Below, piece by piece: positions 23,920 to 31,698 of a stretch of DNA of 64,000 bases (positions are counted from its first letter, which is position 1; the number at the start of each line of letters is the position of its first letter). The notes under the pieces are model-generated. The model ran no database searches and was not told the origin of the DNA. It was given only the letters and a program-made list of their open reading frames with translations. The position numbers and the translations under genes are program-made. The stretch is from Streptomyces hundungensis. GTDB lineage: Bacteria; Actinomycetota; Actinomycetes; Streptomycetales; Streptomycetaceae. The stretch lies in contig NZ_CP032698.1 in assembly GCF_003627815.1 (NCBI RefSeq), forward strand, positions 1,674,001-1,738,000. The letters are read 5' to 3'.

Positions 23920-24591
23920 ATGGATCTCCCGCCGCAGGCCATGGACGTCGACGACACCCTCACGCTGCGCGCGTTCGAGGGCGAGGCGGATCTTCCGGAG
24001 TTGTTCCGGGTCATCGAGGAGTCGCTGGAGCACCTGCGTCCCTGGCTGCCGTGGGTCGGCGAGCACAGCCTGGCCAGGACCACCCGCTTCCTGGCCCGCC
24101 GGGCGGAGCTCTGGGCGAGCGGCGACGAGTACACGTACGCGATCGTGCTCGACGGCGACATCGTCGGCGCGTGCGGACTGTTCCGGCGGGACGAGACCCG
24201 GCACGAGGCACGCGAGATCGGTTACTGGCTGCACCCGTCCGCCACCGGCCGGGGGGTGGCCAGCCGGGCCGCGGGGGCCCTCGCCGAGCAGGCGTTCCTG
24301 CTGCCCGGGGTCGAGCTGGTGGAGATCGTGCACGACGCGGCCAACCTGGCGAGCGGCGCCGTCCCGGCCCGCCTCGGCTTCACCGCGTACGAACGTCGCG
24401 CCTTCGAGCCCGTCGCTCCGCTGGAGACCGGCGAGGACCAGGTGTGGCGGCTGACCCGCGACCGGGCCGGCACCCCTCCGGTCGCCCGAGCGGCATCCCC
24501 GGCTCCGCGGGCCGCGACCGGGCCGGCATCCGTCCCGCCGCCCGAGCGGCCGGCCCCGGCCCCGCGGTCGGGAGCTAGCGGCCGGCCCTGA
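23920..24591 (+). CDS. GNAT-family N-acetyltransferase (RimJ/RimL-like)
   Basis: This 223-residue protein has a GNAT core at residues about 10-180. EIGYWLHPSATGRGVASRAAGAL is the acetyl-CoA-binding strand-loop-helix (R/Q-x-x-G-x-G/A), and the rest resembles ribosomal-protein-serine acetyltransferases. The C-terminus is a Pro/Ala-rich tail that overlaps the convergent transporter gene by 17 bp. ATG 23920 is chosen, with ATG 23941 possible. The substrate is unknown. Confidence 0.82.
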   Translation: MDLPPQAMDVDDTLTLRAFEGEADLPELFRVIEESLEHLRPWLPWVGEHSLARTTRFLARRAELWASGDEYTYAIVLDGDIVGACGLFRRDETRHEAREIGYWLHPSATGRGVASRAAGALAEQAFLLPGVELVEIVHDAANLASGAVPARLGFTAYERRAFEPVAPLETGEDQVWRLTRDRAGTPPVARAASPAPRAATGPASVPPPERPAPAPRSGASGRP

Positions 24592-25615
24592 CGCCCGCGT
24601 CCTCGACGGGAACCGGCACCGCGCCCGCCCCGCACTCCTCGCCCAGCGGGTCGCGGGCGCGGCGCTTGGCGATGACGGCGCACACCATCAGCTGCATCTG
24701 GTGGAACAACATCAGCGGCAGCACCGCGAGCGAGGCCTGCGCGCCGAACAGGACGCTGGCCATGGGGAGCCCGGCGGCCAGGCTCTTCTTCGACCCCGCG
24801 AACTGGATCGCGATCCGGTCGGCCCGCCCGAAGCCGAGCCGCTTGGCCCCGTACCAGCTCAGCGCGAGCATCGCGGCCAGCAGGACGGCCTCGACGGCGA
24901 GCAGCGCTCCGAGCCGGACCACGCTCACCTGGTGCCAGATGCCGCGCACCATGCCTTCGCTGAACGCGCTGTAGACCACCAGCAGGATCGAGCCGCGGTC
25001 CACGTACCCGAGCACCTTCTTGTGACGCACCAGGAACCCGCCGACCCAGCGGCGCAGGAACTGACCGGCCAGGAACGGCACGAGGAGTTGCAGCACGATC
25101 TTCAGGAGCGAGTCCGCGGAGAAGCCGCCCCCACTGTTGCCGAGGAGGCCCGCCGCGAGCAGCGGCGTGAACAGGATTCCGGCGATGCTGGAGAAGGAGC
25201 CGGCGCAGATCGCGGCGGGCACGTTGCCGCGGGCGATCGAGGTGAACGCGATCGACGACTGGATGGTCGACGGCACCAGGCACAGGAACAGCAGACCGTG
25301 GTAGAGGTCCAATGTCAGCGCGTACGGGACGAAGGCCCGGGCAGCCAGGCCGAGGAGCGGAAACACCACGAACGTGCAGGCCAGGACGGTGACATGGAGG
25401 CGCCAGTGCCGCACCCCGTCCATCGCCTCGCGGGTCGAGAGCCGCGCCCCGTAGAGGAAGAAGAGGAGGGCTACGGCCCCGGTCGCGACACCGCTCGCGA
25501 CGGGTGCGGCGGACCCGGACGCGGGAAGCAGGGCCGCGAGACCCACCGTGCCGAGCAGCGCGAGTATGTACGGGTCGACCGGCAGCCTGAACGGCGGCTT
25601 GGGCGTGCGGCTCAT
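24575..25615 (-). CDS. Bile acid:sodium symporter family transporter (SBF-like)
   Basis: This 346-residue protein has about nine to ten helices and the SBF-family core with crossed unwound helices (PSTIQSSIAFTSIARGNVPAAI, about 125-146; IQFAGSKKSLAAGLPMASVLF, about 270-290). Related proteins export or import organic anions with Na+. ATG 25615 follows a GGAG site. It is divergent from a LysR regulator at 25919, a common arrangement in which the regulator controls the transporter. Confidence 0.88.
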   Translation of the reverse strand: MSRTPKPPFRLPVDPYILALLGTVGLAALLPASGSAAPVASGVATGAVALLFFLYGARLSTREAMDGVRHWRLHVTVLACTFVVFPLLGLAARAFVPYALTLDLYHGLLFLCLVPSTIQSSIAFTSIARGNVPAAICAGSFSSIAGILFTPLLAAGLLGNSGGGFSADSLLKIVLQLLVPFLAGQFLRRWVGGFLVRHKKVLGYVDRGSILLVVYSAFSEGMVRGIWHQVSVVRLGALLAVEAVLLAAMLALSWYGAKRLGFGRADRIAIQFAGSKKSLAAGLPMASVLFGAQASLAVLPLMLFHQMQLMVCAVIAKRRARDPLGEECGAGAVPVPVEDAGVRAGR

Positions 25616-25918
25616 GTGCTCCACTTACGTGCTCGGAGGTACTGCTGACGTGCCGGGCTGGGCTGGGCTACAGCTGAGGTGCGCGGGGCCACCGCTGCCG
25701 TACCCGGGGGCACTGCTGGCGTTGCTCGGGGCCACTGCTGACGGGCTCCGGCTCTGCTGACCTACCGGGACCCGGACCCGGAACGCTCCCCGCCCCCGCG
25801 CCCGGAACGTGCCCTATCGATGATCCTCCCCTCCCCCTCGATCGGGAATCCCGTACACCACTCTCACTGTCATCACGATGCACGATGAGCAGAGGGGGGC
25901 GGCGCTAGCGTGGCGGGC
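25616..25918. other. Intergenic control region between SBF transporter and LysR gene
   Basis: Contains several irregular ACTGCTGAC(G/C)-like repeats (25635-25770) and, near the LysR start, a less G+C-rich stretch (25840-25900) suitable for the divergent promoters. No gene is seen. Confidence 0.45.
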
Positions 25919-26794
25919 ATGTACGACGCGAACCAGCTGCGGACGTTCCTCGCCGTGGCCCAGACCCTGAACTTCACGCAGGCCGCACGACGTCTCGGGC
26001 TGCGGCAGTCGACGGTGAGCCAGCACGTGCGGCGTCTTGAGGACGCGGCGGGGCGCACCCTGTTCAGCCGGGACACGCACCGGGTGCGTCTGACGGAGGA
26101 CGGCGAGGCGATGCTCGGCTTCGCCCGGACGATCCTGGCCGCACACGAACGGGCCGCCCACTACTTCGCCGGGACGCGACTGCGCGGACGGTTGCGGTTC
26201 GGCGCCTCGGAGGACTTCGTCCTGACCCGGCTCCCGGAGATCCTCCAGTCCTTCCGCCGCGACCACCCGGAGGTCGACCTGGAGCTGACGGTCGAGCTGT
26301 CCGGGACCCTGCACCGAAGGCTGGAGGCGGGCCGGCTCGACCTGGTGCTCGCCAAGCGGCGTCCCGGCGACAGCCACGGCGAGCTGGTGTGGACCGACGA
26401 GCTGTGCTGGATCGGGGCGCCGGGGCTGCGGCTCGACGCCGAGCGGCCGGTGCCCCTGATCCTGTTCCCGCCGCCCGGCATCACCCGGGCCCGGGCGCTC
26501 GAGGTCCTGGAGGAGCATGGGCGTTCCTGGCGCATCGCCTGTACGAGCGGCAGCCTCAGCGGTCTGATCGCGGCGGCGCGGGCCGGGCTCGGCGTGATGG
26601 CCCACACCCGCGGCCTGATCCCGCCCGGCCTGGAGCCCCTGGCCGGCCGGGCCGGGCTGCCCGACCTCGGCGGTGTCGACTTCGTCCTGCTGCACAACCG
26701 GCGGGCCTCGGCCGCGCAGGAGGCGGCGGGCGCTCTGGCGTCGGCGATCCTGGCGAGCGGTGACCGTTTGCATCCGGGACGTCGGGCCGACTGA
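25919..26794 (+). CDS. LysR-family transcriptional regulator
   Basis: This 291-residue protein has the LysR winged helix at residues 1-60 (FLAVAQTLNFTQAARRLGLRQSTVSQHVRRLE) and a periplasmic-binding-protein-like effector domain (about 88-285). It is divergent from the SBF transporter and probably its regulator. ATG 25919 is used; an in-frame GTG lies 9 nt upstream. Confidence 0.9.
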   Translation: MYDANQLRTFLAVAQTLNFTQAARRLGLRQSTVSQHVRRLEDAAGRTLFSRDTHRVRLTEDGEAMLGFARTILAAHERAAHYFAGTRLRGRLRFGASEDFVLTRLPEILQSFRRDHPEVDLELTVELSGTLHRRLEAGRLDLVLAKRRPGDSHGELVWTDELCWIGAPGLRLDAERPVPLILFPPPGITRARALEVLEEHGRSWRIACTSGSLSGLIAAARAGLGVMAHTRGLIPPGLEPLAGRAGLPDLGGVDFVLLHNRRASAAQEAAGALASAILASGDRLHPGRRAD

Positions 26795-27099
26795 CCGGCG
26801 GCGGCTCCGGAACAGGTCGCCCGGCGCGCCCGGGCGCGGCCCCGCCCAAACCCGACACAGCCGTGAGCCGAGGGTGACTGGAGCGTACAGATTCCGTGGA
26901 GATTGCCTTCCGCAGAACTTACCTTAGAGTCAGCAAGCTGCCCGAGCGATCCCCATGTGGCCATGTTTTCGGCCCTGACCTGTGAAGACGTCGCCGGTCT
27001 CGACTTACCGAAGACCCATGCCAGGAGAACTGTGTGTGGGGTACGGTCACCGCGCTGTGCGGAGCGCCACCGGGGGTGGCCCCGGAGGGAGGCAGGTCA
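26795..27099. other. Promoter region of the acyl-CoA synthetase gene
   Basis: No gene seen. A less G+C-rich segment at about 26895-26940 probably carries the promoter, and a GGAGGGAGG ribosome site lies at 27084-27092. Confidence 0.45.
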
Positions 27100-28923
27100 T
27101 TGCGCGAGTTCACGGTCCCACCCATGGCGACGGCGCCTCAGGTCGGCGGGCTGGCGGACGCCGTCTTCGACCATGCCCTGGACGACCCGCGACGCATCGC
27201 CCTGTGCCGCAAGGACGCGTCGGGCCGCTGGCACGACGTGACCGCGGCCGACTTCAGGGACCAGGTGCTCGCGCTGGCCAAGGGGCTGATCGCGGACGGG
27301 GTGCGGTTCGGCGACCGGGTAGCCATCATGGCGCGCACCCGCTACGAGTGGACGCTGTTCGACTTCGCCCTGTGGACGATCGGCGCGCAGCCGGTACCGA
27401 TCTATCCGACCTCCTCCGCCGAGCAGGTCTTCTGGATGCTGCACGACTCCGAAGTCACCGCGTGCGTGGTGGAGCACGAGGACCACTCGATGACGATCGG
27501 CTCGGTCGTCGACCGGCTCCCCCACCTCAAACGGCTGTGGCAACTGGACACCGGGGCGCTGAGAGCGCTCCTCGCCCTGGGCGAGACCATCGATGACGAG
27601 GTGGTCCACCGCCATCGCCGGGCCGTGACACCGGAGTCGGTGGCGACCGTCATCTACACCTCGGGCACCACCGGCCGCCCCAAAGGGTGCGTGATCACCC
27701 ACGCCAACTTCATGTTCGAGACGGACATGCTGATCTCCCGCTGGGAGCCGGTGTTCCACTCCCGGCCGGACGACGAGGCGTCCACCCTGCTGTTCCTGCC
27801 GCTGGCCCATGTGTTCGGGCGGATGGTGGAGATCGCGGCGATCCGCGGCCGGGTGAAACTGGGCCACCAGCCGGCGCTCTCGGCCTCCGCGCTGCTGCCC
27901 GACCTCCAGTCGTTCCGGCCGACCTTCATTCTGGCGGTGCCGTACATCTTCGAGAAGGTGTTCAACGCGGCCCGGCGCAGAGCCGAGTCCGAGGGGAAGA
28001 CCGGGCCCTTCGACAAGGCCGTGGACATCGCTGTCAAATACGCCGAGGCCGTGGAGCAGAAGGCCTTCGGCCAGGGCCCCGGCCCCTCGGCGGCGCTGCG
28101 GATGCAGCACCAGTTCTTCGAGAAGACGGTGTACGGGAAGGTCCGCGAGGCGATGGGCGGCCGGGTGCGGCACGCCATGTCGGGGGGTTCCGGCATGGGC
28201 CGCCGGCTCGGCCTGTTCTTCGAGGGCGCCGGCGTCACGGTCTTCGAGGGGTACGGCCTGACCGAGTCGACGGCCGCCGCGACCGCCAACCCGCCCGAGC
28301 GCACCCGGTACGGCACCGTCGGACAACCCATCCCCGGGACCACGGTGCACATCGCCGACGACGGCGAGGTGTGGGTCCGCGGCGGACAGATCTTCTCGGG
28401 TTACCTCAACGAGCCCAAGGCCACCGAGGCCGTCCTCCGGGAGGGCTGGCTGGCGACCGGGGACATCGGGGCCCTCGACGAGGACGGCTATCTCACCATC
28501 ACCGGACGCAAGAAGGAGATCCTGGTGACGTCGGGCGGCAAGAGCGTGTCGCCCGTGGCCCTGGAGGAGCGGGTGCGGGCCCATCCGCTGGTCGCCCAGT
28601 GCATCGTCGTCGGCAACGACCGCCCGTACATCGCCGCCCTGGTCACCCTCGACCAGGAGGGCGTGGACCACTGGCTCGCCATGCGCGGCAAGCCTCCGCT
28701 CACCCCGTCCGAGCTGGTACGCGATCCCGATCTGGAGACCGAGGTGCGGCGCGCGGTGGTGGCCGCCAACACCCTGGTCTCGCAGGCGGAGTCGATCCGT
28801 ACGTTCCGCATACTGGCCCACCAGTTCACCGAGGAGCACGGTCTGCTCACCCCGTCCCTGAAACTCAAGCGCCGGGCGATCGAGGAGGCGTACGAGGTCG
28901 AGGTGGACGCGCTCTACCGTTGA
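27100..28923 (+). CDS. Long-chain acyl-CoA synthetase / AMP-dependent ligase
   Basis: This 607-residue adenylate-forming enzyme has the P-loop YTSGTTGRPKG (about 186-196), FEGYGLTESTA, the ATP-hydroxyl motif TGDIGALDEDGYL and hinge ITGRKKEILVTSGGK. It activates fatty acids to acyl-CoA through an acyl-AMP. The start is read as TTG 27100 (protein begins LREFTVPP) because GGAGGGAGG lies 8 nt before it. This N-terminus matches relatives recalled from Streptomyces; ATG 27124 is an alternative. The gene is apparently monocistronic. Confidence 0.92.
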   Translation: MREFTVPPMATAPQVGGLADAVFDHALDDPRRIALCRKDASGRWHDVTAADFRDQVLALAKGLIADGVRFGDRVAIMARTRYEWTLFDFALWTIGAQPVPIYPTSSAEQVFWMLHDSEVTACVVEHEDHSMTIGSVVDRLPHLKRLWQLDTGALRALLALGETIDDEVVHRHRRAVTPESVATVIYTSGTTGRPKGCVITHANFMFETDMLISRWEPVFHSRPDDEASTLLFLPLAHVFGRMVEIAAIRGRVKLGHQPALSASALLPDLQSFRPTFILAVPYIFEKVFNAARRRAESEGKTGPFDKAVDIAVKYAEAVEQKAFGQGPGPSAALRMQHQFFEKTVYGKVREAMGGRVRHAMSGGSGMGRRLGLFFEGAGVTVFEGYGLTESTAAATANPPERTRYGTVGQPIPGTTVHIADDGEVWVRGGQIFSGYLNEPKATEAVLREGWLATGDIGALDEDGYLTITGRKKEILVTSGGKSVSPVALEERVRAHPLVAQCIVVGNDRPYIAALVTLDQEGVDHWLAMRGKPPLTPSELVRDPDLETEVRRAVVAANTLVSQAESIRTFRILAHQFTEEHGLLTPSLKLKRRAIEEAYEVEVDALYR

Positions 28924-28947
28924 GACGCGGGCGCTTCACACACGAGT

Positions 28948-28983
28948 CATGGGTGACGGAGTGTCATCACCCCATCACCCATG
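28948..28983. terminator. Bidirectional terminator-like hairpin
   Basis: CATGGGTGA (28948-28956) and TCACCCATG (28975-28983) form a perfect 9-bp stem in the 99-bp gap between the convergent acyl-CoA synthetase and GH8 genes. Confidence 0.6.
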
Positions 28984-29022
28984 AGCACTTGCCTTCGACG
29001 GGCCACTCTCAGCTCAACTCGC

Positions 29023-30300
29023 TTACGGCACCCAGTAGTTGCCGGACACGACGATCATCGACTGGAGCTGCACACTCGCGCCGTAGTAGATCTTCGGGTC
29101 CACGCGGGAGGAGGCAAGCTTGCCCCAGAGCGCGTCGAGCCAGGCCTGCGAGCCGGGGTCGGTGAGCGCGGCCACCGCGAACGGCGCGGTGAAGGCCATG
29201 TCCTGGCCGCCGTCGAACGTCGAACCGTTGAGGTGGTAACCGGTGACGATCTTCGAAGGGTCGCCGCCTGTGCTGCCCTTGATCCAGCCGTTGAGTTTGC
29301 GCGCGGAGTCGCGTGACGCCGTGTCGCCGCCGGTCACGGCGTCCGCGCCGATCCGCCATGCGTCACGGCAGGCGTTCCAGCCGTAGTCGCCGTCGTGAGT
29401 GGATTCGAGCACCTTGCCCGAGGCCGGCTTGGGCGCGCTGTTGGTGTTGACGACGAAGTCGGCCAACAGTCCCGTGCTGGAGCCGTACTTGGACTGCTGA
29501 GTGGTGATCAGGTTCTGGTGGGCGTCCCTGACCGTGTCCCAACTGGCGTCGCCCGTAGCCGACTTGAAGGCTCGGAAGTGGTCGGTCATCCAGTCCGAGG
29601 ACCGCGAGATCCAGTAGTGCGACTCGCTCGGGGTCGACCAGTCGCCGAGGAGCATCAGATGCGTGGTGGGGTTGACCTCGCTCTTCTTGATGGCGTTGAT
29701 GTGTTTGACGGCCAGGTTCTTGTAGTCGTACGTGCCGGAGCTGCTGCCCCACTGCCGGTCGGCGAGCAACAACGCGTAGGCGACGTCGAGGTCGCCGTCG
29801 GTGGCAGAGTCCGAGCCGTCGACGCTCTTGCAGGAACTGTCCTGCTCGGCGGCGAGCAGTCCCGGGTTGTTCGACGAGGGGTGGGCCAGTACGTACTTGA
29901 CCATGCCGTCGAAGATCTTCTTGGCGTCGGTGTCCGCGCCGGCCATCAGTGCGGTGATCACCATGCCGTAACCCTGGCCCTCCCCGACATAGGGGTGGTC
30001 GGCGTCCGGCGAGAGGGTCTCGTACCAGCCGTTGCCGCAGTTCTGCCGCACGAACGCGGCCTTCCATTCCCGATACTTCTCGATCACCTGCTGGTCGATC
30101 GCCGACTGGCCGCCGGACGGCCTCAACGTGCCGTCGGCGTACGGGATTTGATGGCTGCCGAAGGGTAGGGCTGGGGCGGCCGACGCGCTGAGGTCTTGTG
30201 GGTCGGCGGCCGCGTGCGGCGCGACCGCCAGGGCTCCCGCGACAAGGCCCGCCGCCGCGACGAGGGCGCCGACCGCTCTTCTACGCTGCTGCCGCATCAT
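29023..30300 (-). CDS. Secreted glycoside hydrolase family 8 enzyme (endoglucanase/chitosanase)
   Basis: This 425-residue protein has a signal peptide (1-32), then the GH8 (alpha/alpha)6 barrel. The acid glutamate is Glu107 in YVGEGQGYGM, and SATDGDLDVAYAL (about 165-177) carries the catalytic aspartate. The family hydrolyses beta-1,4-glucan, lichenan or chitosan; which one is not decidable here. It starts 12 bp after the GH18 stop with a GGGGGAG site, so both are co-transcribed. Confidence 0.92.
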   Translation of the reverse strand: MMRQQRRRAVGALVAAAGLVAGALAVAPHAAADPQDLSASAAPALPFGSHQIPYADGTLRPSGGQSAIDQQVIEKYREWKAAFVRQNCGNGWYETLSPDADHPYVGEGQGYGMVITALMAGADTDAKKIFDGMVKYVLAHPSSNNPGLLAAEQDSSCKSVDGSDSATDGDLDVAYALLLADRQWGSSSGTYDYKNLAVKHINAIKKSEVNPTTHLMLLGDWSTPSESHYWISRSSDWMTDHFRAFKSATGDASWDTVRDAHQNLITTQQSKYGSSTGLLADFVVNTNSAPKPASGKVLESTHDGDYGWNACRDAWRIGADAVTGGDTASRDSARKLNGWIKGSTGGDPSKIVTGYHLNGSTFDGGQDMAFTAPFAVAALTDPGSQAWLDALWGKLASSRVDPKIYYGASVQLQSMIVVSGNYWVP

Positions 30301-30312
30301 GTCCGCTCCCCC

Positions 30313-31377
30313 TCAACCCGCGTACTGCGCGGTGATTTTGGTGAAGGCGTACGGTGACTGGCCGACCCCGCTGCACGAACTCCCGGCATCGCCGCCCGAG
30401 CCGCACTGACGGTCCCGGTTGACCGCCCAGAAGGTGAAGCGCGCGATGTGGTGCTGCTTGGCGTAGCCGAGCATGGTCTGGAAGTCGCCGGTGGTGACGG
30501 TCTCGTCGGACTCGTCGGTCTTGCCGTTCATGGACGAGACACCGATGTGCCGATACGCCGCGTCGTCGCTGTAGCCGTAGGCGCTCTTCACGGACGCCTT
30601 GAGGCCTTCGAGAGCGCTCACCGTGGCCGAACCCATGGTGCCGCTGTGACCCTCGAAGTCGAACGGCATGATCGTCCAGCCGTCGTTGGCGAGACCGGCG
30701 GCGGCGCCCTTCTTGATGAGGTCCTTGCCGTTGGAGTCGGGTCCGTTCGGGGTGGTCCCCATGGTCACGTAGGTGACGATCCCCGGATTGTTCTGCTTGA
30801 CGGTCTTGAGAGCGCTCACCACCCGCTGGCGCACGGTGGCGTTGGAGAACTCGGTGTCCTCGATGTCGATGTCGAGCGCCTTGAGGTGGTACGCGTCGAT
30901 CAGCTTCTGGTACGCCCCTGCGAGCGCGGAGGTGCTGGAACACTTCTCGCCGAGCTTGTTGCCGCTCCAGCCGCCGACGGAGACGACCACGTCGCCGCCC
31001 GCGGCACGGATGGATTTGATCGCGCTCTCATCGGAGCCACCGGTCAGCGGTCGCGAGCCGTCCCACTTCGGGTTGCAGCCGCCGTCGGACAGCACGAACG
31101 CCAAGGTGAACCACTTGACTCCGGTCGCCGCCATCACATCGGTCGGCTTCTGCGGGCTGCCCCAGCCGAGGTACTCGTACGGAGCGACCGCCATCGCCCC
31201 GGAGGCGGCGGCGCCGGTCGCGGCACCCACCTGCAAGGCGCCCGTCTGCGGGGCATCGGCCGCGTTGGCGGCCCCGGGTGCCGCGGCGATCAGGGGCAGG
31301 ACCAGACAGCCGAGACCGGCGAGGGTCGAGACGAGACGACGGGCAGGTACGACGCGGGGAGGTACGGCAGTGGGCAC
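30313..31377 (-). CDS. Secreted chitinase-like glycoside hydrolase family 18 protein
   Basis: This 354-residue protein has a signal peptide (about 1-40) and a TIM barrel with the GH18 D-x-D-x-E motif as LDIDIEDTEF (Glu173). VVVSVGGWSG is the second conserved strand. No separate chitin-binding domain is visible. GTG 31377 is chosen because GGAAGGAC lies 7-9 nt upstream; the open frame extends to 31500 but that stretch is Pro-rich and holds an operator. Two GAGAGCGCTCAC near-copies of the iterated palindrome occur in the gene at 30610 and 30808. Confidence 0.9.
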   Translation of the reverse strand: MPTAVPPRVVPARRLVSTLAGLGCLVLPLIAAAPGAANAADAPQTGALQVGAATGAAASGAMAVAPYEYLGWGSPQKPTDVMAATGVKWFTLAFVLSDGGCNPKWDGSRPLTGGSDESAIKSIRAAGGDVVVSVGGWSGNKLGEKCSSTSALAGAYQKLIDAYHLKALDIDIEDTEFSNATVRQRVVSALKTVKQNNPGIVTYVTMGTTPNGPDSNGKDLIKKGAAAGLANDGWTIMPFDFEGHSGTMGSATVSALEGLKASVKSAYGYSDDAAYRHIGVSSMNGKTDESDETVTTGDFQTMLGYAKQHHIARFTFWAVNRDRQCGSGGDAGSSCSGVGQSPYAFTKITAQYAG

Positions 31378-31487
31378 GAGGGGGGTCCTTCCGGAGGGGG
31401 ATGCGGGAGGGGTGAGGGGTGGGGGTGGAGCCGGGTGGGGAGGGAGTCGTGCGGGGGTGGGGAGTGGTGCGGGGCCCAAGGGGTTGT

Positions 31488-31500
31488 TGAGAGCGCTCAC
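31488..31500. promoter_or_regulatory. Iterated-palindrome copy upstream of the chitinase gene
   Basis: TGAGAGCGCTCAC, a 10/12 match to GAGAGCGCTCTC, lies 111-123 bp upstream of the chitinase start and 14 bp from the second palindrome at 31514. It resembles LacI-type sites such as the CebR box TGGGAGCGCTCCCA. Confidence 0.55.
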
Positions 31501-31513
31501 TTGGGCTGTGCGA

Positions 31514-31534
31514 GGTTAGGAAAGCTTCCTAACC
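31514..31534. promoter_or_regulatory. Palindromic operator upstream of the chitinase gene
   Basis: Perfect 9-bp arms GGTTAGGAA and TTCCTAACC are separated by AGC. Interrupted TTAGGAAA/TTTCCTAA palindromes are found before secreted polysaccharidase genes in Streptomyces and have been linked to ROK-family repressors such as CsnR; this is recalled, not checked. It lies about 140-160 bp before the GH18 start. Confidence 0.6.
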
Positions 31535-31698
31535 ACCCCTGTATCGCAGCGCCTGGAGCGCCTGGTGTCAATGCTTCGCGTGAGACCAAATCCCTTGCGC
31601 AGCAAGCCAGTTGACGATCTGCGGGCAGGGCGGAGCTGGGTGACGGCACGGCAGACCCGCCACCCGAGTCCCCGCCCGGCGGCTGTGGGAGTTCCGGA